Shown: piece after piece, positions 57,629-64,000 of the stretch
How positions within the stretch are numbered: position 1 is the stretch's first letter
Layout of the letters: every line of letters starts with the position of its first letter
Assembly: GCA_902536765.1 (NCBI GenBank)
Contig: CACAYM010000002.1
Coordinates: 124,001-188,000, forward strand
DNA: 64,000 bases
Reading direction: 5' to 3'
Source of the DNA: an uncultured Pelagibacteraceae bacterium
GTDB taxonomy: Bacteria; Pseudomonadota; Alphaproteobacteria; Pelagibacterales; Pelagibacteraceae
Notes under the pieces: generated by a model
What the model was told of the DNA's origin: nothing
Databases searched by the model: none
Seen by the model: only the letters and a program-made list of their open reading frames with translations
Translations under genes and position numbers: made by a program

Positions 57629-58077
57629 TGCGCCATAAATTTGGTTATAAAAAATTAAATAGAACATCAGAGCATAGAAAAGCATTAATTAAAAATATGC
57701 TTAACTCTTTAATCAAATATGAACAAATTAAAACAACCCTTCCAAAAGCAAAGGTTTTAAAACCACAAGCTGAAAAAATCATTACGCTAGGAAAAAAAGA
57801 GAGTTTAAAAAATAAAAAAATATTAATTTCCAAGCTACAAGATAAAAAATCTGCTTCAAAGGTAGTAAAAACTTTATCTAAAAGATACGAAAAAAGAAAT
57901 GGTGGCTATACTAGAATTATTAAGGCTGGATTCAGATATGGTGATAAAGCACCGATTGCAATAATAGAATTTGTAGATAGAGATGTTGAAGCAAAAAAAG
58001 CTGATAAAAAGAAAGCTGATGCTTTAAAAAAAACAGAAATACAAAAAAAAGAAGATAAAAAAGAAGCCACAGCGTAA
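57628..58077 (+). CDS. rplQ: 50S ribosomal protein L17
   Basis: A 149-residue L17 with [20 protein letters not shown] at the start and the usual core; the C-terminal 30 residues are a Lys/Ala/Asp-rich extension. It ends the ribosomal block. Confidence 0.98.
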   Translation: MRHKFGYKKLNRTSEHRKALIKNMLNSLIKYEQIKTTLPKAKVLKPQAEKIITLGKKESLKNKKILISKLQDKKSASKVVKTLSKRYEKRNGGYTRIIKAGFRYGDKAPIAIIEFVDRDVEAKKADKKKADALKKTEIQKKEDKKEATA

Positions 58078-58095
58078 TTAAGTCTTATCATTTTA

Positions 58096-59004
58096 ATGAT
58101 AAAAATCTTTAAAGTAGAAGAACAATTCTCCGACATGAGAATAGATAGATTTATTAAAAAGGCTATTAGCAATATACCGCAAGGTTTAATTGAAAAAAAT
58201 TTAAGAACTGGCAAAATTAAACTAAATGGAAAAAAAATAAAAAGTTCTCATAGATTAAAAAAAAATGACGTATTAAATTTTTTTAATATTAATTTTAATG
58301 AAAATATTCAAAATAAAAAACCCTTATACAAGCCATCTAAAAAAATAATTAAATCAAATGAGAAATTGATAATTGAAAATAATGAAGATTTTGTTGTTAT
58401 AAACAAAGATGCGGGTATCTCTGTACAAGGTGGAACGAAATCAATTAAAAATCTGATAGATATATTTAGAGGAAGTAGTATTTTTGAAAATACTAAACCT
58501 TATTCGGTTCATAGAATAGATAAAGATACTTCTGGAATATTTTTAATTGCAAAAAATAGGAAAACCGCACAACTATTAACTTCATTGTTTAGACTACGAA
58601 GAGTTCATAAAACATATGTAGCTATATGTCACGGATCAATAAATAGTAAAAAAGGAACATTAAAAAATATTCTTGTTCGTTACGATAATAATAAAAAAAT
58701 AAGTGAAAAAGCGGAGACATTATTTAAAGTTATAGATAAAAATACATACTGCTCTCTTGTAGAAATGAAACCTATTACAGGGCGCAAGCATCAATTAAGA
58801 AAACAAATGTTATTATTAGGACATCCTATAATTGGAGATGCTAAGTATAACCTGGAGAATCAAAGTAGTTTGAGTAAAAATAAACAACTAATGCTTCACT
58901 CAAATCAAATAAAATTTATGATTAATAATGAAAAATACACTTTTAATGCTCCGCTTCCAGCATATTTTGAAAAATATCTCAAAATTAAAAGATTAAGATT
59001 TTAG
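58096..59004 (+). CDS. RluC/RluD-type pseudouridine synthase
   Basis: A 302-residue rRNA pseudouridine synthase. An N-terminal S4 RNA-binding domain (about residues 10-80) is followed by the catalytic domain with HRIDKDTSGIFLIAKN, where Asp142 is the catalytic residue, then KTYVAICHG and GRKHQLRKQMLLLGHPIIGD. It resembles RluC (sites 955, 2504, 2580 of 23S rRNA) by the S4 plus catalytic layout; RluD is the alternative. Its 3' end overlaps the end of convergent lipB by 12 bases. A palindrome covers its start codon. Confidence 0.9.
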   Translation: MIKIFKVEEQFSDMRIDRFIKKAISNIPQGLIEKNLRTGKIKLNGKKIKSSHRLKKNDVLNFFNINFNENIQNKKPLYKPSKKIIKSNEKLIIENNEDFVVINKDAGISVQGGTKSIKNLIDIFRGSSIFENTKPYSVHRIDKDTSGIFLIAKNRKTAQLLTSLFRLRRVHKTYVAICHGSINSKKGTLKNILVRYDNNKKISEKAETLFKVIDKNTYCSLVEMKPITGRKHQLRKQMLLLGHPIIGDAKYNLENQSSLSKNKQLMLHSNQIKFMINNEKYTFNAPLPAYFEKYLKIKRLRF

Positions 59005-59613
59005 ATTTTTCAAAAAATTTTTAATTAGCGTTTTTTCAAAATTTTTATAATTCTGTTTCTTAATATTTATCAGATTTGTTACACTGTGTTTTTTAATTCC
59101 ACACGGAACAATTTTTTCGTATTTTGTTAAATCATTATTAATATTTATTGCACAGCCATGATAAGCAATCCACCTTCTAACTTTGATACCGATAGCAGCA
59201 ACTTTTTCTTTTTTTTTATTTTTTTTCACCCAAATTCCAACATTTTTTCTGTCGGCAAAAGATTTTATTTTATATTCTTTGAGAGTGTCTATAATTATCT
59301 TTTCAATAATATTAACAAACTTTCTTATATCTTTTTCTCGCTTTGATAGATTTATTACAAAATAAAAAATCATTTGTCCTGGCCCATGCCATGTAATTTT
59401 TCCTCCACGATTTGTTTTAATAACACTTATTTTTTTGTCTAATATCTCATCACTTTTGGTTGATATACCAGCTGTATAAATACTAGGATGGCTTAATATC
59501 CATAATAATTCATCTGTTTGCTTAAAATGCAAAGATCTAACCTTTTTTTCCAGATAACTAATAGCTTTATCATAATCTATCGGTTTTTTTGATATTTTGA
59601 TCTTAATACTCAT
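58993..59613 (-). CDS. lipB: Octanoyltransferase LipB
   Basis: A 206-residue enzyme that moves octanoyl from acyl carrier protein to lipoyl domains of 2-oxoacid dehydrogenases. The family motif TNRGGKITWHGPGQ is at residues 67-80, with catalytic Lys144 in IGIKVRRW and Cys171 in IVPCGI. Length is normal. It converges with the pseudouridine synthase gene, overlapping at the 3' ends. Confidence 0.96.
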   Translation of the reverse strand: MSIKIKISKKPIDYDKAISYLEKKVRSLHFKQTDELLWILSHPSIYTAGISTKSDEILDKKISVIKTNRGGKITWHGPGQMIFYFVINLSKREKDIRKFVNIIEKIIIDTLKEYKIKSFADRKNVGIWVKKNKKKEKVAAIGIKVRRWIAYHGCAININNDLTKYEKIVPCGIKKHSVTNLINIKKQNYKNFEKTLIKNFLKNLKS

Positions 59614-59674
59614 TAAATATTTGTATTATATAAATTATGCATTATTAAGGCTTATAATTTAATTATATAATTTT

Positions 59675-61054
59675 ATGACTTTAGAAAAAAAAATTAAAGA
59701 TAAAAAAGTAAATTTTGAATTTAACAAAGAATTTATAAAAGTCGTAACTGAAAAAATTTCAAATAACGACGCTATTTTTATTACAAACTCATTTAAAGAA
59801 ATGCATCCATCAGATGCTGCTGATATTATAGAACATTTAAGTGACAATAATAGAGAGAATTTAATAAAACTAAATAATTTTAAACTCGACCCACAAGTAT
59901 TTGTTGAATTGAACGAATCTATTCAAACAGAAATAATTAAATATTTATCTAAAGAAACAATAGTAGATATTCTAAAAAATTTAGAGTCGGATGACGCTAT
60001 TAAAATATTAGAAAATTTAGAAGAGAAAAATAAAAATGATATTTTAGGATCTTTACCACCTAAGGATAGATTTGTGCTATTAGAAAGCTTAAGTTACCCA
60101 GAGGATTCAGCTGCTAGAATAATGCAAAGAGAATTTACCGCTATACCAAGTAATTGGTCAGTAGGGCAGACCATTGATTATTTGAGAGAAAATAAAGACT
60201 TGCCCGAGGAATTTTTAGAAATATTTATTGTTGATAATGAATTTAAACCAATTGGAACTGTTCCATCTTCTAAAGTCCTCAGAACAGCTAGAGACACAAA
60301 AATGATCTCTATAATGAATGAGTCACAACTTTTAATACCAGTAGATATGGACAGGGAAGAGGTTGGTCATTTATTTGAAAACTATAATTTAAATTCAGCA
60401 TGTGTAGTTGATAAAAGTAACAAACTTGTAGGAATGATAACAAGTGATGATGTTTTAACAGTTCTTAAAGAAGAAGCTGAAGAAGATGCATTAAGACTTG
60501 CCGGAGTTGGTGATGAAGAAATAACTGATGGAATTTTAAAAAAAACAAAGAGAAGATTTAATTGGCTTTTATTAAATCTATTTACAGCAATAATTGCTTC
60601 AGTAGTAATAGGTTTTTTTCAGGAAGATATTGAAAAAGTAGTGGCACTAGCCGTTCTAATGCCAATCGTTGCATCAATGGGTGGGAATGCTGGTATGCAA
60701 ACATTAGCTGTAACTATTAGAAGTATTGCAACTAATGAATTAACTAAAAATAATTTTAGCCAAAATGTAATAAAAGAATTTTCTATTGGAATTTTAAATG
60801 GAATTATTTTTGCAATAATAAGCGCTGTTGTTGTTCATATTTGGTTCAATGACCTTACTCTATCTCTTATTATTTCTATATCTATGGTTTTAAATATGAT
60901 TGTAGCGGGTCTATTTGGAATTTTAGTACCAATAACTTTAAAAAAATTTAATATTGATCCAGCTATTGCATCCAGTGTATTTGTAACAACCATAACTGAT
61001 GTTATTGGATTTTTGTCTTTTTTAGGCGTTGGTGCCTTCTTTTTTTATAATTAA
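59675..61054 (+). CDS. mgtE: Magnesium transporter MgtE
   Basis: A 459-residue inner-membrane magnesium channel. The cytoplasmic N domain has the MHPSDAADIIEHL repeat region, a CBS pair spans about residues 140-270 (with FIVDNEFKPIGTVPSS and GMITSDDVL), and the C-terminal five-helix pore shows MPIVASMGGNAGMQTLAVTI and ITDVIGFLSFLG. The N and CBS domains sense cytoplasmic Mg. It overlaps convergent panC by 4 bases. Confidence 0.96.
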   Translation: MTLEKKIKDKKVNFEFNKEFIKVVTEKISNNDAIFITNSFKEMHPSDAADIIEHLSDNNRENLIKLNNFKLDPQVFVELNESIQTEIIKYLSKETIVDILKNLESDDAIKILENLEEKNKNDILGSLPPKDRFVLLESLSYPEDSAARIMQREFTAIPSNWSVGQTIDYLRENKDLPEEFLEIFIVDNEFKPIGTVPSSKVLRTARDTKMISIMNESQLLIPVDMDREEVGHLFENYNLNSACVVDKSNKLVGMITSDDVLTVLKEEAEEDALRLAGVGDEEITDGILKKTKRRFNWLLLNLFTAIIASVVIGFFQEDIEKVVALAVLMPIVASMGGNAGMQTLAVTIRSIATNELTKNNFSQNVIKEFSIGILNGIIFAIISAVVVHIWFNDLTLSLIISISMVLNMIVAGLFGILVPITLKKFNIDPAIASSVFVTTITDVIGFLSFLGVGAFFFYN

Positions 61055-61860
61055 AAGTTGTCAATTAATCTTACATTTCCAAAATAATAAGCTACAAAAA
61101 TTTTAAAATTATTTTTATTTATATTTTTTTTTAAATTATTCTTATTTCGTATTTCTAAATATTCAACTCGAGAACAAATACCAGAAATTTTATTTTTAAT
61201 ATTTTCAATATCTTTTATTTTGGAAAAATCCTTAGATATTTGATAATGAAATTTTTTAATTATTTTTGATATCAAAATTCCATATTTTATATTTTTCTTT
61301 GAAAGTAGATTATTTCTTGAAGAATAGGCTAATAAATTTTTAAGTCTAATTGTTTTGCAATCAATTATTTTAGTAATAAATTTATTACCTAAATATTTTT
61401 TAATAAGAAATATTTGTTGAAAATCTTTGTTACCTAAAAACATATATTTTGCTTTTATATTCTCCAAAAAAACTGAAATTACCCCCAAAACACCCTCAAA
61501 ATGACCAGGTCTATACTTAGAACAAAGAATTTTATCTTCATTATTAATCTTAATTCTCATCTGTTTTTTTGTTTTATACACTTCCTTTATTGATGGAATT
61601 AATACGTAATCTACTTTTAATTTTTTTAAGATTTTAAGATCTTTATTTAGGTTTCTAGGATATTTTCTGAAGTCTGTACTTTTATTAAATTGGGATGGAT
61701 TTACAAAAATACTAACAAGAGTTTTAGTGCATTTTTTTTTAGAGCTTTGTATTAAGGAAATATGTCCTTTATGAAGAGATCCCATTGTCGGTACAAAACC
61801 AACATTTGCCTTAATATTAACCTTTTTTTTTAATTTATTAATACTTTTAAAAATTATCAT
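61051..61860 (-). CDS. panC: Pantothenate synthetase
   Basis: A 269-residue ligase that joins pantoate and beta-alanine using ATP, the last step of vitamin B5 synthesis. The ATP site reads PTMGSLHKGHISLI (HKGH at residues 30-33), followed by SIFVNPSQFN, the GHFEGV region and GNKDFQQ. A later SSRNNLLS matches the MSSRN motif of the family, with the Met changed. The divergent galU gene starts 31 bases away. Confidence 0.95.
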   Translation of the reverse strand: MIIFKSINKLKKKVNIKANVGFVPTMGSLHKGHISLIQSSKKKCTKTLVSIFVNPSQFNKSTDFRKYPRNLNKDLKILKKLKVDYVLIPSIKEVYKTKKQMRIKINNEDKILCSKYRPGHFEGVLGVISVFLENIKAKYMFLGNKDFQQIFLIKKYLGNKFITKIIDCKTIRLKNLLAYSSRNNLLSKKNIKYGILISKIIKKFHYQISKDFSKIKDIENIKNKISGICSRVEYLEIRNKNNLKKNINKNNFKIFVAYYFGNVRLIDNF

Positions 61861-61891
61861 TTATGATAGCCATTTAATATTACAAAAAGCA

Positions 61892-62707
61892 ATGATTAAA
61901 CAAGCTATAATACCATTAGCAGGACTAGGCACAAGGCTTTTGCCTCTTACAAGCATTTTTGCAAAAGAGCTTTTACCTATGAATGGTAAACCAGGTATTC
62001 AGTATATTCTAGATGAGTGCATAGAAGCTGGTATTAAAGAAGTAATATTTATTATTTCAAACAAAAAAAAAATTATAAAAAAATATTTCTATAATGACAG
62101 TTTTTTTAAAAAAATCATAAAAAAAAAAAAAGATAAAAGATTAATAGAAGAATATAAAAAAATTAAAAAATATAAAAAAATGATTAAATTTGTATATCAA
62201 AATAAACCATTAGGTACTGGGGATGCTGTATACAAAACAAAAAGTAAGATAAAAAATGATTTTTTTTTAATGTTATTACCAGATGACCTCATAATTAAAA
62301 AAAATTGTTCAAAAGCCATGATATCAATTCATAAAAAAAAAAAGTGTTCTGTCATGGCAAGTATGAATGTTCCAAGAAAAACTGTAAATAGATGGGGTAT
62401 TTATATGAAAGAAAAAAATATAAATAAAAAAAACTTTTATATTAAAGATGTTGTAGAAAAACCTAATGTAAATGATGCTCCATCAAATTATGCGGTAATC
62501 GGAAGATACATTTTGCCAAAAAAAATATTTTATATTTTGAAAAATCAAAAAAAAGGAAAAGGCGGAGAAATTCATATTACAGATGCTATTAGAACTTTAA
62601 TTCAACAAAATAATAAATTTATTGGCCATAATTTTGAAGGAAAATATTTAGATTGTGGAACAATGCATGGATATATTAAATCTTCATTAGAGATTGCTAA
62701 ATCATGA
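61892..62707 (+). CDS. galU: UTP-glucose-1-phosphate uridylyltransferase
   Basis: A 271-residue enzyme making UDP-glucose. The start IIPLAGLGTRLLPLTS and KELLPMNGKPGIQYI are the nucleotide-binding signature; LPDDLIIK is the metal region and VVEKPNVNDAPSNYAVIGRY the sugar-binding one. Its stop overlaps the next start (ATGA), so UDP-glucose is passed to the coupled dehydrogenase, giving UDP-glucuronate for surface glycans. Confidence 0.95.
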   Translation: MIKQAIIPLAGLGTRLLPLTSIFAKELLPMNGKPGIQYILDECIEAGIKEVIFIISNKKKIIKKYFYNDSFFKKIIKKKKDKRLIEEYKKIKKYKKMIKFVYQNKPLGTGDAVYKTKSKIKNDFFLMLLPDDLIIKKNCSKAMISIHKKKKCSVMASMNVPRKTVNRWGIYMKEKNINKKNFYIKDVVEKPNVNDAPSNYAVIGRYILPKKIFYILKNQKKGKGGEIHITDAIRTLIQQNNKFIGHNFEGKYLDCGTMHGYIKSSLEIAKS

Positions 62708-64000
62708 AACTTTGTATGGTAGGTACTGGATATGTAGGTCTTGTAAGTGGAGTTTGTTTTGCCGATTTGGGAAACAACGTAATCTGCGTTGATAAAGACC
62801 AACGAAAAATTAATTCTCTTAAAAAAGGTAAAATTCCTATTTATGAGCCAGGTTTAGAGGAATTAGTTTTAAAAAATTATAAAAATAAGAGACTTGATTT
62901 TTCAACGGACCTGAATGACTCAGTTAAAAAATCTGATATAATTTTTATATGCGTTGGTACTCCGACAAAAAAAGGTGGCAGCAACGCTGACTTAAGTCAA
63001 GTTTATAATGTTGCAAAAGATATTAGTAAATCAATTAATAAATTTAAAATTATTATTACTAAATCAACGGTCCCAGTTACGACTGGTGATGAAATTGAAA
63101 AAATTATTAGAAAAAAAAATAAAAAAAAAAATTTTTCAATAGTTTCAAATCCTGAATTTTTGAGGGAAGGGGAAGCAATTAGGGATTTCATTTATCCAGA
63201 TAGAGTTATAGTTGGTACAAATGAAGTTAAATCAAATAAAATTCTTAAAACACTTTACTCACCATTAATTTCTAAAGGGGCTCAATATCTAAATACATCA
63301 AGAAGAGCAGCTGAACTAATCAAATATGCTTCAAATGCATTTTTAGCAACAAAAATAACTTTTATAAATGAGTTGGCTAACTTATGTGAAAAAACCAATA
63401 TTAATATTGAGGATATATCAATAGGCATGGGTCTTGATAAACGTATTGGTGGTCGTTTTTTGCGAGCAGGACCAGCATATGGTGGATCTTGCTTCCCAAA
63501 AGATACAAAAGCAATAATGAATACTGCTGAACGTTTTAAAATAAATCTTTCTGTTATCAAAAGTGTAATTAAATCAAATGAGAATAGATCAAAACTGTTA
63601 TTAAATCGTATTAAGAAGTTATTAAAAAATAGAATTAAAAATAAAAATATTTGTTTCTTAGGAGTTACATTTAAAGCTAATACTGATGATATGAGAGATT
63701 CATCAAGTTTATCTATGATACCTGCGTTGAGCAAAAAAGGTGCAAAAGTTTGTTATTATGATCCTACAGGATTAAAAAGCGAATTTAACAAATATAAAAA
63801 TGTTACCTTTAAACAAAATATTAAAGATGCAATAATGAAATCAGATCTAATAATTATTCACACAGAATGGAATGATTTTAAGTCAATTAATTTCAAATCT
63901 TTCATAAAAGGAAGGAAACCAATAATATTTGACATGAGAAATATTTATTCTCCTACAAAAATGAAACATCAAGGTTTTAAATATTTTGGTGTGGGAAGAT
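62704..64000 (+). CDS. UDP-glucose 6-dehydrogenase (runs off the window)
   Basis: An open frame from ATG 62704 to the last base, 432 codons without a stop. It is a UDP-glucose 6-dehydrogenase (Ugd/TuaD type) oxidising UDP-glucose to UDP-glucuronate with two NAD. The Rossmann motif is VGTGYVGLVSG, then IFICVGTP, NPEFLREGEAI, and the catalytic Cys263 in AYGGSCFPKDTKA; FLGVTFKANTDDMRDSSS marks the C-terminal domain. Only a few residues should be missing. It overlaps galU by 4 bases. Confidence 0.95.
   Translation, partial: MKLCMVGTGYVGLVSGVCFADLGNNVICVDKDQRKINSLKKGKIPIYEPGLEELVLKNYKNKRLDFSTDLNDSVKKSDIIFICVGTPTKKGGSNADLSQVYNVAKDISKSINKFKIIITKSTVPVTTGDEIEKIIRKKNKKKNFSIVSNPEFLREGEAIRDFIYPDRVIVGTNEVKSNKILKTLYSPLISKGAQYLNTSRRAAELIKYASNAFLATKITFINELANLCEKTNINIEDISIGMGLDKRIGGRFLRAGPAYGGSCFPKDTKAIMNTAERFKINLSVIKSVIKSNENRSKLLLNRIKKLLKNRIKNKNICFLGVTFKANTDDMRDSSSLSMIPALSKKGAKVCYYDPTGLKSEFNKYKNVTFKQNIKDAIMKSDLIIIHTEWNDFKSINFKSFIKGRKPIIFDMRNIYSPTKMKHQGFKYFGVGR

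Overview
The window looks like a piece of a streamlined, very AT-rich alphaproteobacterial chromosome, most likely a Pelagibacterales (SAR11-type) marine bacterium. The grounds are lysine/asparagine-rich proteins, gene gaps of 0-5 bases, many stop/start overlaps, single-copy tRNA genes used as landmarks, and the order tRNA-Tyr, tRNA-Gly, tuf, tRNA-Trp, secE, nusG, rplKAJL, rpoBC, str, S10, spc and alpha clusters in one run. The assignment rests on gene order and composition, not on a database search.

Region 1 (1-3860) holds the end of a sugar ABC transporter (two permeases), an Anbu-type proteasome-like peptidase, and a divergent circularly permuted ATP-grasp gene. Region 2 (3940-15909) is the most unusual part: a tightly packed nine-gene operon. 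It encodes an S1C-type serine protease lipoprotein, an SH3b-like secreted protein, a secreted vWA protein, a small polytopic membrane protein, a tubulin/FtsZ-superfamily protein, a giant actin/Hsp70-fold ATPase with a large unknown N-terminus, a coiled-coil protein that appears to span the inner membrane, a GYF-like/DUF805 membrane protein and a small lipoprotein. Together they look like an envelope-spanning machine with cytoplasmic GTPase and ATPase modules linked to a periplasmic vWA/protease side. I do not recognise this exact set as a characterised system.

Region 3 (15913-20790) is a tRNA-Leu(UAA) hotspot. The intact tRNA lies at 20705-20790. A 106-base copy of its promoter and 5' half lies at 18727-18832, and a 20-base scrap at 15913-15932. 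These bracket two cargo cassettes: an M16 peptidase, then a secreted protein with a second trypsin-like protease. The second cassette has a 30-base repeat near each end. Region 4 (20795-27002) has NAD kinase, a polytopic membrane protein, tRNA-Val with an unusual T-loop, and an RfbG/RfbF-like pair plus two glycosyltransferases for surface polysaccharide. Region 5 (27010-28622) is a second small tRNA-anchored island. A 31-base direct repeat of tRNA-Thr(UGU) flanks an McrB-N-like/HNH endonuclease (probable modification-dependent restriction) and a small lipoprotein. Neither tRNA island carries a recombinase gene.

Region 6 (28656-58077) is the core translation/transcription block: rlmB, the tRNA-Tyr/Gly-tuf-tRNA-Trp unit, secE-nusG, L11/L1/L10/L7-L12, rpoBC, rpsL-rpsG-fusA and the S10-spc-alpha ribosomal genes. 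There is no tuf between fusA and rpsJ, and no rpmD between rpsE and rplO. Region 7 (58096-64000) has an RluC-type pseudouridine synthase, lipB, mgtE, panC, galU and a UDP-glucose 6-dehydrogenase that runs off the window. No rRNA genes, CRISPR arrays or insertion sequences were seen.
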